Counted from the stretch's first letter, positions 1-6,525 are shown. The stretch is 7,434 bases of DNA from Candidatus Sabulitectum sp. (GCA_023136985.1 JAGLQD010000332.1:1-7434), one strand, 5' to 3'. Translations and numbers: made by a program. The notes: generated from the sequence alone by a model not told the origin.

Positions 1-603
1 GAGCTTCCCATGTGGACAGAGGAGGCAGCAGATCTTTCGGTGTCTCATGTATCTTCAATAAGTGGAAACACTCCAGTGACCTTTACAGTTACTTCAGGAG
101 GAAATCCTGTAGAGAATTCCAGAGTCTGTATTCAGAAGGGTGACTGGAAAACCGGGGAAACCTACCTGGTGGGATACACCAATGCCTCCGGGCAGGTGAG
201 TCTTTATGCCACTCCAGCTACAACCGGTACAATGAGCGCTACTGTATGGGCAAGGAATCACATCTCTTACCGTGGAGTCATCACAGTAACAGGCGTTGGT
301 ACGGAGGAAGCAAATTCTCCGGTTACATTGAACAGATTCAGTCCATTGAGCCCAAATCCAGCCACCGACACTGCTTTGCTTTCTTTCAGCATTGCTGCAC
401 CCTCCCTGATTTCACTTCAGGTGTATGACCTTGGTGGACGCGTTGTTACTACACTTGCAAATGATCAGATGCAGGCAGGAAATCACAATATATTATGGAA
501 CCTTTCTGATGCTAGCGGAAAAGAAGTTCCTGCAGGTGTTTACCATGTCAGGCTGAGTACTTCCGAATTTTCAGAAATTAAATCTTTGATGGTTCTTAGA
601 TAG
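1..603 (+). CDS. C-terminal end of a secreted C25 (gingipain-like) peptidase with C-terminal sorting module
   Basis: This is a partial gene: the reading frame is open to the window edge and ends at TAG 601-603. The first visible residues, ELPMWTE, match the 'GDPxLPLW' segment that closes the catalytic domain of C25 cysteine peptidases, so the catalytic Cys/His lie upstream, outside the window. Next comes an Ig-like beta-sandwich (about residues 10-98 of the visible 200) of the kind that follows gingipain catalytic domains. After a short linker, the last 90 or so residues form a FlgD-Ig/type-IX-style tail. Its landmarks are SPNPATD, LQVYDLGGRVV, NILWNLSDASGKEVPAGVY and the end KSLMVLR. Tails of this type direct FCB-group proteins across the outer membrane to the cell surface. 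The product is therefore probably an exported protease. The C25 assignment rests on a short motif plus domain order. Another secreted protein with the same tail is possible. Confidence 0.72.
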   Translation, partial: ELPMWTEEAADLSVSHVSSISGNTPVTFTVTSGGNPVENSRVCIQKGDWKTGETYLVGYTNASGQVSLYATPATTGTMSATVWARNHISYRGVITVTGVGTEEANSPVTLNRFSPLSPNPATDTALLSFSIAAPSLISLQVYDLGGRVVTTLANDQMQAGNHNILWNLSDASGKEVPAGVYHVRLSTSEFSEIKSLMVLR

Positions 604-620
604 AAATCTCTCAACAGGAG

Positions 621-652
621 ATAATGGGAGAGGAATAATCCTCTCCCATTAT
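621..652 (+). terminator. Hairpin terminator after the peptidase gene
   Basis: A perfect 13-bp inverted repeat (621-633 pairs with 640-652, core GGGAGAGG/CCTCTCCC) has a 6-base loop, AATAAT. It lies 18 bases after the stop codon. The following tract (TGTTCG) is only weakly U-rich, so this is a strong hairpin but not a textbook rho-independent terminator. Its position between two genes on the same strand suggests separate transcription of the next gene. Confidence 0.7.
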
Positions 653-749
653 TGTTCGAAGAGTAAAGTGACTCTGGATCAGAAATGGATATTCGCAGGG
701 TGTATAGGCGTGCATATTGTGTATTGCTGGTGTTTCAAAGGAAGTGTAA

Positions 750-1163
750 ATGAAAAAGTTACTGGCTGGTTTACTGTTGTTTCTTCTGCCTGTTACTTCC
801 GCAGCTTATCCTTTCATGGTGGGAGTCAGGGTTTCCACTCCGCAGATTGTATCTGTTTCTCTTACTTTCAGGCCGGCAACACTCTGGTTTCTTCAAGCGG
901 AACCGGGAGTTGGAGGCTGCAAGGCAGCTCTCGGGATCGGAGGCAGCTGGGATTATCACTTTGGAATTGCCTTGAAGAGCTCAGTTCTGTACACCTGGGG
1001 AAAGACTATAGGAGATGTGGAGACACATCAGACTTATGCAGGTGGCGAAGGAATGATAATGGTATCCGGTATCAATCTGACTTTTGGGCTTTATGGACAC
1101 ATTGCTGGTGATGACAAGGAAAAGGATATGCTTGTTTCCGTTGGCGCAGGAGTGGGATTTTAG
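750..1163 (+). CDS. Small secreted protein, probable outer-membrane beta-barrel, unknown function
   Basis: The product is 137 residues. It starts with a clear signal peptide: MKK, a hydrophobic core LLAGLLLFLLP, then a likely cleavage after TSAA before YPF. The mature part has no long hydrophobic helix. It alternates polar and non-polar residues with many glycines and aromatics (GIGGSWDYHFGIAL, GINLTFGLYGHI) and ends in VSVGAGVGF, a terminal Phe on a beta strand, as in outer-membrane proteins. At about 115 mature residues it could form only a very small barrel or a subunit. The ATG at 750 follows AAGGAAG (738-744). A weak promoter-like pair, TTCGCA (692-697) and TATTGT (715-720) 17 bases apart, lies upstream after the 621-652 hairpin. 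I do not recognise the family. The gene converges on the cyclotransferase gene, with 31 bases between them. Confidence 0.75.
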   Translation: MKKLLAGLLLFLLPVTSAAYPFMVGVRVSTPQIVSVSLTFRPATLWFLQAEPGVGGCKAALGIGGSWDYHFGIALKSSVLYTWGKTIGDVETHQTYAGGEGMIMVSGINLTFGLYGHIAGDDKEKDMLVSVGAGVGF

Positions 1164-1194
1164 TCAGGAGAAAGTCTTTTCGAGTAATTCTGTG

Positions 1195-1683
1195 TCAGGC
1201 GTAGATGGACAGCTCTCGCTCTCTTCTCTCGGAATCGATATCTATCTGTGCTGGAATCCTGTCTATGCGCTGAATGTATTCTTGCGGCATATTGTTCTCT
1301 TTTGCTCCTTCAAGAACATGGCGTTTGTACCAGTGGTAAGGCTTAAGAGATGTATCAATATTTGTGGCATAGTATGTGAAAGCATCAAAGGACTTGTTGT
1401 CAATCATTACGGATACTGTTTTCACATTGTAACCATATCCCAGCCCCTCGTAGATATCCAGTACCGTTTTTTGTGATCTGTGAATATCATAGAGAACGCC
1501 AAGAACGAAATCGTCCGGCTGGCCTGTTTCCAGGATATCGCACTTTGCGCTTCCATCTGCTTCGCTTCGTTTGCGGAAACAGAGCTGATGTTCTGTGAGA
1601 ATAGCCACCCCAATTCTTGAAGCAGTTATTCGCTGAAGCAGCCTTTTCTCTGACATGTTTGAACCGAAAGAAAAATATAGCAC
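1195..1683 (-). CDS. Gamma-glutamylcyclotransferase-like (AIG2/GGCT fold) protein
   Basis: This is a 162-residue enzyme of the GGCT/AIG2 fold, which releases 5-oxoproline from gamma-glutamyl amines or peptides in the cytoplasm. The substrate-binding loop is YFSFGSNM (residues 3-10), matching the family Y-x-x-F/Y-GSNM signature. The strand LCFRKRSEADGSAKCDI, the segment FVLGVLYDI and the DIYEGLGYGYN motif follow in family order. Glu79 of DIYEG is in the place of the catalytic general acid/base. The C-terminal PYHWYKRHVLEGAKE region is typical of bacterial single-domain members. The frame is open further upstream to a TTG at 1722, giving 175 residues. The GTG at 1683 is preferred because GGAG sits 8 bases before it and the conserved core begins at once. 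The exact substrate cannot be told from sequence. There is no glutathione or amino-acid operon next to it: its neighbour is a broken glycosyltransferase gene. Confidence 0.85.
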   Translation of the reverse strand: MLYFSFGSNMSEKRLLQRITASRIGVAILTEHQLCFRKRSEADGSAKCDILETGQPDDFVLGVLYDIHRSQKTVLDIYEGLGYGYNVKTVSVMIDNKSFDAFTYYATNIDTSLKPYHWYKRHVLEGAKENNMPQEYIQRIDRIPAQIDIDSERRERELSIYA

Positions 1684-1691
1684 TGAAGCAT

Positions 1692-1695
1692 CTCC
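1692..1695 (-). promoter_or_regulatory. Ribosome binding site deciding the GTG start of the cyclotransferase
   Basis: On the minus strand GGAG is followed by 8 bases and then GTG at 1683. The upstream TTG at 1722 has no comparable purine-rich site before it, so the shorter 162-aa form is favoured. Confidence 0.55.
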
Positions 1696-1734
1696 GCTCT
1701 TGCACAAAGCTTTTGAACACAATTTAACATCACA

Positions 1735-1740
1735 ATTATA
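1735..1740 (-). promoter_or_regulatory. Possible -10 element for the cyclotransferase gene
   Basis: A perfect TATAAT on the minus strand lies in the 63-base gap between the truncated glycosyltransferase stop (1747) and the cyclotransferase start (1683). The best -35 at 17-base spacing, TGGCTA, matches the TTGACA consensus at only 3 of 6 positions. It would give a leader of roughly 45 bases and let the gene be expressed apart from the broken genes upstream. This is a pattern match only. Confidence 0.3.
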
Positions 1741-1746
1741 CAGCTA

Positions 1747-2373
1747 TTACAGGCTCTTAGCCATCCCCGTTGAGCTTTCGCAAGAATCCTGATTGTCTCT
1801 TTGATTTTCATACCAGTATCTCCTGGCAAATTTGTTAAAACGCTGCGCAGGAAGGAACAAGCCCAGAAATCCTCTTGCCAGGATCGGAAAGTAGTGCCAG
1901 TCTCCGCGTTCGTCGAATTTTCTTGCGGATGTTATTGTTCTGGCAGAATGGAGCTTGACCAGTTTCTGATCTCTGGAGCGTCCCAGTTGTTTCAGTTCCA
2001 TTAGAAATTGAACATCCTCGGCAAACAGTACTTCTTCGTTGTATCCATCTGTGGCAATGAAATCCTTTTTCCTGCAGAAAACCACACCTGTGTCGATTCC
2101 GGTCATCCACAGCATGGGAACCATAGACCAGTAAGAAAGAGCAATGCCCGGAGACATCCTCTCCATCCTTATTCCCGTTGCGCCACCAATTATGCCTGGT
2201 TCTGACATTGCCCTCTCAACAGCATTGAATGTATCACAGTGAAACACACTGTCTGCGTCCACGAACATGCGTATGTCACCTTTTGCCGCAGCAGCACCTG
2301 CATTACGAACCGCAGCGATCACTCTTTTTTCTACTCGAACTACCCGGCAACCATAGGAAAGAGCAACTTCCAC
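1747..2373 (-). pseudogene. 5'-truncated family 2 glycosyltransferase
   Basis: About 208 residues of a GT-A fold glycosyltransferase (GT2) can be read. The segment RNAGAAAAKGD (23-33) is followed by the metal- and nucleotide-sugar-binding DxD motif in FVDADS (D39, D41). The acceptor-side DGYNEEVLFAEDVQF carries the ED pair at 119-120. The C-terminal part, SARKFDERGDWHYF, ends in a basic tail. What is missing is the N-terminal Rossmann part (the 'SVIIPAYNEE' strand and the 'VVDxGSTD' region), about 55-60 residues that every active GT2 needs to bind the nucleotide. The frame begins exactly where PD40-type coding stops, near 2370. The only possible start is a GTG at 2373 with no Shine-Dalgarno. 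The rest of the reading frame is intact and its codons look normal, so the loss appears recent or arises from the assembly. It was probably a membrane-associated sugar transferase; its substrate is unknown. Confidence 0.75.
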
Positions 2374-2923
2374 AGTTCATTACCGTCTGCGGATATGAAC
2401 GGCTGGCCTTCATCTCCAATTGTGTTCACTGGAGGTTCAAGGTTAGCAGGAGATGACCAGCCGGTTCCGTTCTTAACAGTAAGCCATATGTCGTTCTGGC
2501 CGTATCCATTTTCATTGTCTGCAAAGTACAAAGAATCACCGCTTCTGGTGGCATAGAGTTTCCCGCACTGTATTGTCCGTTCAGCTGCTGCCCTACATTC
2601 AGCCAGTTTATCCATTGATCACCGGCGAGTTCCGCTGTATAGATATCTATGGGATTGTAGTTTCCCTGTCTTGCGGAACAGAACCATAGTGTATTGTCAG
2701 TAAAGGCCAGGGAGCCGTCCAGATGGTCTTCATCTGAATCCGCCAGCAATGCTCTAACCGGCTCAGTCCAGCTGTTACCTGTTTTTCTGCACCACCAGAT
2801 GCCTGATACGCCATTGTGTCGAGATGCCTGGAAATACTTCTGCCGGGATCTATTTTCTCGTCCTGCAGAGTTGTGGAGATATCACAGCAGGCAGGTTTAC
2901 CAGTCTGTGATTTGTTCCATAAT

Positions 2924-2952
2924 GTGACAACGCAGGCTGTATCAGTTAAATT
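2924..2952 (+). promoter_or_regulatory. Candidate promoter of the rseC-tldD-tldE operon
   Basis: GTGACA (2924-2929, 5 of 6 matches to the -35 consensus) and TAAATT (2947-2952, 4 of 6 to the -10 consensus) are 17 bases apart. A start near 2959 would leave a leader of about 15 bases before the TTG at 2974, just holding the Shine-Dalgarno. The element lies inside the PD40 remnant on the opposite strand. This is a consensus match only. Confidence 0.33.
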
Positions 2953-2961
2953 GAGTGTAAC

Positions 2962-2969
2962 AGGAGGTG
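2962..2969 (+). promoter_or_regulatory. Strong Shine-Dalgarno deciding a TTG start
   Basis: AGGAGGTG lies 4 bases before TTG at 2974. It is the strongest ribosome binding site in the window together with the one before tldE (also AGGAGGTG, 4829-4836). It supports the rare TTG start of the RseC-like gene; no ATG lies nearby in this frame. Confidence 0.7.
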
Positions 2970-2973
2970 GAAA

Positions 2974-3414
2974 TTGATTCATAGAGGGGTTGTACAGGAA
3001 CTTGAAGATGGTTATGCGAAGATAGCTGTTGGTGGTGGTGAGGGTTGCAATGCATGCGCTTCAAAAGAGAGTTGTGTTTCCATAACAGGAACAAGGCCTG
3101 AAGAGAAGATTATTACAACAGAGAATGTACTTGAAGCATCGGTGGGAGATATCGTTGAGCTGGAATTGCCGGTTACCATCACCATGCAGATTATTCTTAT
3201 TACATTTATTCTGCCTGTGGTGCTGCTGATAGCGGGCTACTTCATAATGCTCGAAGGAGGGCCGAGCCAGGGGGCTATTGGTGCAGTGGTCGGTCTTGTG
3301 GCTGGTATGGTGCTTGCCATTTCCATGAACAGATACATGGGAAAGCGTGCTTCATACAAAATGAGAATGACGAGAATACTTGCAAAATGCAGTGAAGAGG
3401 AAGTGACAAAATGA
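2974..3414 (+). CDS. rseC: RseC/SoxR-reducing-system-like membrane protein
   Basis: The product is 146 residues with the RseC layout. A small N-terminal cytoplasmic domain carries a cysteine cluster (GCNACASKESC: Cys25, Cys28, Cys34). Two membrane helices follow (about 70-92 and 100-117) and then a short basic tail. RseC proteins are known from the SoxR-reducing complex with Rnf and from sigma-E control in Enterobacteria. Many other bacteria carry them beside Rnf or other redox membrane genes. The usual family cluster has four cysteines; three are clear here, so metal or redox-centre binding is not assured. The TTG start at 2974 is set by AGGAGGTG just upstream. The stop overlaps the next start (ATGA, 3411-3414), so translation is probably coupled to tldD. 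No Rnf genes are in the window. The family call is good; the role beside TldD/TldE is unknown. Confidence 0.8.
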   Translation: MIHRGVVQELEDGYAKIAVGGGEGCNACASKESCVSITGTRPEEKIITTENVLEASVGDIVELELPVTITMQIILITFILPVVLLIAGYFIMLEGGPSQGAIGAVVGLVAGMVLAISMNRYMGKRASYKMRMTRILAKCSEEEVTK

Positions 3415-4844
3415 AACAGCTTGTTCAGAGAGCCGTGGAAATGCTCAAGGATATGGGAGTTGACTACGGTGATGTCAGGGCAGAGTTGATCCGAACGGAA
3501 AACACTGATTTCCGTAATGCCAGACTCGATGATTGCCGTACGGTGGAAACGGAAGGCGTGGGAATCAGAGTTCTGGTAGGGTCCAGCTGGGGGTTTTCTG
3601 CATGTACAGGTCTTAATAAGAATGATGTTGATGCTGCAGTGACAAGGGCAGTTGATATAGCAAAGGCTGCAGGAAGCAGGGGAAAGGTCGAGCTTTCTCC
3701 TCTTGATATTCAGCAGGGAGTTTATTCCGGTCCATGCCATAAAGATCCCTTTGAGGTTTCCCGGGAAGACAAGATCGCACTTCTTCAAAAAGCTTCAGAT
3801 GATATGATGAAAGACTCCCGGATCAAAAGCAGTTACGCCCAGTTATGGTTCGAGAAGCGTGACAGGATAATTGGCTCCACCCGGGGGGATCTGATTGAAA
3901 CCGATCTGATCTTTACACAACCTTCTCTGATGGCCACAGCAGTTGTTGATGGTGATGCCCAGAGTCGTACCCTTCAGGACGGTGCCAGAATTTCAGGCTG
4001 GGAATGGGTTGAGGAATCAGGGATAGGTGACTGGGGAGAGAAAGCCCGCGAGGAAGCTCTTATGAAAGTTCTTGCAGATGAAAGCCCTTCAGGGGAAATG
4101 GACCTGCTTCTGGACGGTCATCACCTGAGCCTCACAATGCATGAGTCGGTTGGCCACCCTACGGAAAGTGATCGGGCTCTTGGCTGGGAAGCCAACATGG
4201 CCGGACGATCGTTTGTTAAGCTGTCAGATCAGGGCAGCCTGGTGTACGGTTCTGATCTTGTTAATTTTGTTGCAGACAACACACAGCCCTCTGGCGTCGC
4301 AAGCTGGGGCTGGGATGACGATATGGTTCCCGGACAGAAGTGGTACACCATCAAGAACGGTATTTTCCAGGAATTTGGATCTGTCCGCGAGACGGCTCTT
4401 CTTATGGGAAAGAAATTCAGCAATGGCTGCTGCAGAGCAATGAATGCCCAGTGTTTTCCCATAAACAGACAACCAAACTTTTATCTGGAAGCACCGGAGA
4501 ATGGTGTCACTCCCGATGATCTTGCTTCAGATATCAAGCACGGGATCTGGATAGAAGGAAGAGGATCATTCTCTATTGACCAGAGAAGGGAGAGTTTCCA
4601 GTTCGGGGGAGACCTTTTCTGGGAGATCAAGAACGGCAGGAAGGTCAGGCCTCTGAAAAAGGTTATTTACAGGAGCAGAACACCGAAGTTCTGGGGTTCT
4701 CTGGATGGAATTGCAGACAGGAAATATTTCCGCAGCATGGGGCTTCTTACCTGCGGCAAGGGGGAACCTATGCAATCTGCCAGAATGACACATGGAGCCA
4801 GTTACAGCCGGTTCCGGGGTGTTGAAGTAGGAGGTGGCAAATAA
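3411..4844 (+). CDS. tldD: TldD zinc metalloprotease subunit
   Basis: The product is 477 residues, the usual TldD length. The N-terminal domain (about 1-200) includes the typical GVGIRVLVGSSWGFSAC strand region. The catalytic domain carries the HExxxH zinc motif HESVGHPTESDR: His244 and His248 bind zinc and Glu245 acts as base. Near the C-terminus Cys448, in LTCGKGEP, is in the position of the third zinc ligand known from Escherichia coli TldD. TldD pairs with TldE to form a cytoplasmic protease whose tunnel admits only unfolded peptides. In Escherichia coli it matures microcin B17 and acts on the CcdA antitoxin. The ATG at 3411 overlaps the rseC stop by 4 bases and is preceded by GAGG at 3397-3400. 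The stop overlaps the tldE start by one base. All key catalytic residues are present, so the enzyme should be active. Confidence 0.95.
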   Translation: MKQLVQRAVEMLKDMGVDYGDVRAELIRTENTDFRNARLDDCRTVETEGVGIRVLVGSSWGFSACTGLNKNDVDAAVTRAVDIAKAAGSRGKVELSPLDIQQGVYSGPCHKDPFEVSREDKIALLQKASDDMMKDSRIKSSYAQLWFEKRDRIIGSTRGDLIETDLIFTQPSLMATAVVDGDAQSRTLQDGARISGWEWVEESGIGDWGEKAREEALMKVLADESPSGEMDLLLDGHHLSLTMHESVGHPTESDRALGWEANMAGRSFVKLSDQGSLVYGSDLVNFVADNTQPSGVASWGWDDDMVPGQKWYTIKNGIFQEFGSVRETALLMGKKFSNGCCRAMNAQCFPINRQPNFYLEAPENGVTPDDLASDIKHGIWIEGRGSFSIDQRRESFQFGGDLFWEIKNGRKVRPLKKVIYRSRTPKFWGSLDGIADRKYFRSMGLLTCGKGEPMQSARMTHGASYSRFRGVEVGGGK

Positions 4845-6124
4845 TGACAAAGCAGGAAATGCTGAATTTTGCAGAGGCTGCAGTTAAAGCAGCCGGCACG
4901 CAGGATGCTGTTGCTGTACTTACAGAAAATAGAAGTGCTTTCGTAAGATTTGGCCAGAACAGAGTAACCCAGAACCTTGATGTTTTCAAAAGAGAGCTGC
5001 GACTTACAGTTGGTGATGGAGAAAAACAGGCAACAGTCACTTCCCAGAGAATTGATATTCACGCCCTTCCCGGTATTGCTTCAGAGGCAAGAGCTCTTCT
5101 TAAAACATCATCTTCTGATCCGGAGTATATGCCTTCTGTACCGGCTGGACAGGTTTATCCGGTGATTGAAGAGGCCTGGGATGAATTCACATCAGAATGC
5201 CCGGCAGCTCCCAGAATGGAAGCAGTTGGGCAGGTAATTGATACAGCTGTAGAAAACGGTTTCACCGCTTCAGGTATCGGTGGAATGTACACAACTCAAA
5301 CTGCCCTTGCAACATCAACCGGCAATGCTGTTGCTCACAGATCTACAACCGCTCTGCTTTCTTTCACCATGGACAAAGGGCTTGCATCCAGCTATTCAGC
5401 TCTTTCAGGAACAGCATGGAGCGATCTGGACATCAATACAGCCATAGCAACAGTGGCAGAGCAGGTAAAGCTGAACGAGAACGCTGTTGAGCTGGAGCCG
5501 GGAGACTACAAGATCATTCTAGAACCTCAGGCAACATGGAATCTTATGATGTTTCTTCCCTGGATAATGGATGCCCGTATGGCCGATCAGGGAACTTCAG
5601 TGTTCAGCGGTATGGAATCACGGAAAATGGCAGGAGAGAACTTCACACTCTCGTCATCTCTTCGGGGAGGGAAACCTGGTAATTCTTTCAATGAAGAGGG
5701 GATACCTGCTGAAGATGTTGTCTGGTTTGATAAAGGTATATTGAAGAATCTTCCCTGTGACAGGTTTACAGCTAAGAAAACCGGACGATTGCCGTTGTTT
5801 GTTCCGGATACTCTTGATATGGCAGGCGGGGAAGGTTCCATTGAAGATCTTATTGCCGGTGTTGACAAGGGAATTCTTATCAGAAGGTTCTGGTACATCA
5901 GATTTGTTGACCAGAAAACAATGAAGCTCACCGGTATGACAAGGGACGGAGTGTTCCTTGTGGAGAATGGAAAGATCGTAAAACCGTTGAAGGATTTCAG
6001 ATGGAACTGGCGCCCGCTTGAACTGTTCTCGAACATATTGCGGATCGGTACTGCTCAGCGAAAGGCCCCTGGGCTGATTCCGCCGGTAGTTATAGGTGAA
6101 CAGCACTATCCATTTACCGATTAG
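4844..6124 (+). CDS. tldE: TldE/PmbA, partner subunit of the TldD protease
   Basis: The product is 426 residues, close to the usual 430-450 of TldE (PmbA). It shares the TldD fold but has no HExxxH, as expected for the non-catalytic partner. Family landmarks include the N-terminal RELRLTVGDGEKQATVTSQ, the middle EEGIPAEDVVWFDKGILKNL, and the C-terminal RRFWYIRFVDQKTMKLTGM followed by GVFLVENGKIVKPLKDFRWN. In the known heterodimer TldE closes the chamber around the TldD zinc site and helps bind substrate. The ATG at 4844 shares its A with the tldD stop TAA (4842-4844) and has AGGAGGTG at 4829-4836. Both subunits should therefore be made in balanced amounts. The stop at 6122-6124 lies 11 bases before the next gene. 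No break or missing segment is visible. Confidence 0.93.
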   Translation: MTKQEMLNFAEAAVKAAGTQDAVAVLTENRSAFVRFGQNRVTQNLDVFKRELRLTVGDGEKQATVTSQRIDIHALPGIASEARALLKTSSSDPEYMPSVPAGQVYPVIEEAWDEFTSECPAAPRMEAVGQVIDTAVENGFTASGIGGMYTTQTALATSTGNAVAHRSTTALLSFTMDKGLASSYSALSGTAWSDLDINTAIATVAEQVKLNENAVELEPGDYKIILEPQATWNLMMFLPWIMDARMADQGTSVFSGMESRKMAGENFTLSSSLRGGKPGNSFNEEGIPAEDVVWFDKGILKNLPCDRFTAKKTGRLPLFVPDTLDMAGGEGSIEDLIAGVDKGILIRRFWYIRFVDQKTMKLTGMTRDGVFLVENGKIVKPLKDFRWNWRPLELFSNILRIGTAQRKAPGLIPPVVIGEQHYPFTD

Positions 6125-6135
6125 GAGATGAAGCT

Positions 6136-6513
6136 ATGCAATATGTTGCACTCAGTATAGGCGGGCTGTTGTTTGTTGCTTTTCTAGTAGTGGTTCTTGA
6201 CTCTTTTTTCCTCCACGTAGGCGCAAAAATGGCAGGAATTCGCAGGGCTACCTTCGGTAAAGCAGTGAAAGCATCTATCGCCTGTGCTCTTGCAACACTC
6301 CTGCTGGCCATAATCTTTTCGTGGATACCTGCGGCCGGAACTGCCGTTGGGTTTCTGATCGGGCTTGCTCTTACGATCCTGGTGCTGCAGGCTTCCTACA
6401 ATACCAGTTTTGGCAAAGCCTTTCTGCTGTGGATATTCAATGTGGTGGCTCAGATCATGGCAGTGATTCTGGGAGCCATGCTGTTCTCCAGTTTGCTTGC
6501 TGTAGTTAACTGA
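6136..6513 (+). CDS. Small four-helix integral membrane protein, unknown function
   Basis: The product is 125 residues and mostly hydrophobic. Likely membrane helices are at about 4-24, 46-64, 67-87 and 96-120. Between helices 1 and 2 is a short polar loop (AKMAGIRRATFGKAVKAS). Between helices 3 and 4 is the loop NTSFGKAFLLW, so the pattern S/TFGKA occurs twice. That hints at an internal duplication of a two-helix unit. I have seen similar small membrane proteins with a 'FGKAxL' pattern in diverse bacteria and archaea, but know no function. AGGAG at 6123-6127 overlaps the tldE stop and gives an 8-base spacing to the ATG at 6136. With the downstream hairpin this makes it the last gene of the operon. 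It might anchor or serve the TldD/TldE or RseC neighbours; that is context only. Confidence 0.78.
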   Translation: MQYVALSIGGLLFVAFLVVVLDSFFLHVGAKMAGIRRATFGKAVKASIACALATLLLAIIFSWIPAAGTAVGFLIGLALTILVLQASYNTSFGKAFLLWIFNVVAQIMAVILGAMLFSSLLAVVN

Positions 6514-6525
6514 ACCTGACCTGAT

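Larger units (their letters stand above)
2366..2982 (-). pseudogene. Remnant of a PD40/TolB-like beta-propeller protein, frameshifted and 3'-truncated
   Basis: Three overlapping minus-strand frames join into one PD40-type reading. The first runs from 2982 (MNQFPPP...) to IDPGR. The second gives YFQASRHNGVSGIWW..., then SLAFTDNTLWFCSARQG. The third gives KLYATRSGDSLYFADN, NGYGQNDIWL and FISADGNELW. Each repeat has the PD40 pattern 'S-x-D-x-x-x-L-Y-F-x-S/A-x-x-x-G-x-x-D-I-W/Y'. One base lost near 2836-2840 and another near 2559-2563 (the GGGAAAC tract) would each restore continuity. The sequence stops being PD40-like right after GNELW, where glycosyltransferase coding begins out of frame. No signal peptide is visible, so the 5' end is probably also gone. 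The first codons are doubtful because PPP there is simply the antisense of the next gene's Shine-Dalgarno. Intact relatives are usually periplasmic or surface proteins. Sequencing error is an alternative cause of the frameshifts. Confidence 0.68.

Noticed and set aside
604..749. Possible small RNA or RiPP precursor after the first hairpin
   Set aside because: Apart from the hairpin and a weak promoter-like pair I see no conserved structure. No short frame has a ribosome site and leader/core pattern.
668..1111. A 147-codon plus-strand frame overlapping the small secreted protein
   Set aside because: It has no ribosome site, and its product is Trp/Cys/Arg-rich without a domain. The other frame, from 750, has a clean signal peptide and barrel-like pattern.
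1626..1829. A minus-strand frame with ATG at 1729 overlapping the cyclotransferase start
   Set aside because: It is out of frame with the conserved YFSFGSNM motif. Its product is a low-complexity shadow, and the GGAG-GTG start at 1683 explains the region better.
3237..3788. A 183-codon open frame on the minus strand
   Set aside because: It lies wholly opposite the rseC-like and tldD coding regions, which have clear family motifs and overlapping starts. Its translation is rich in Cys, Ile and Ser with no domain, as expected for an antisense shadow.
5587..6106. Two overlapping minus-strand frames of about 150 codons opposite tldE
   Set aside because: tldE is intact and motif-rich on the plus strand here. 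The minus-strand products show no family features.
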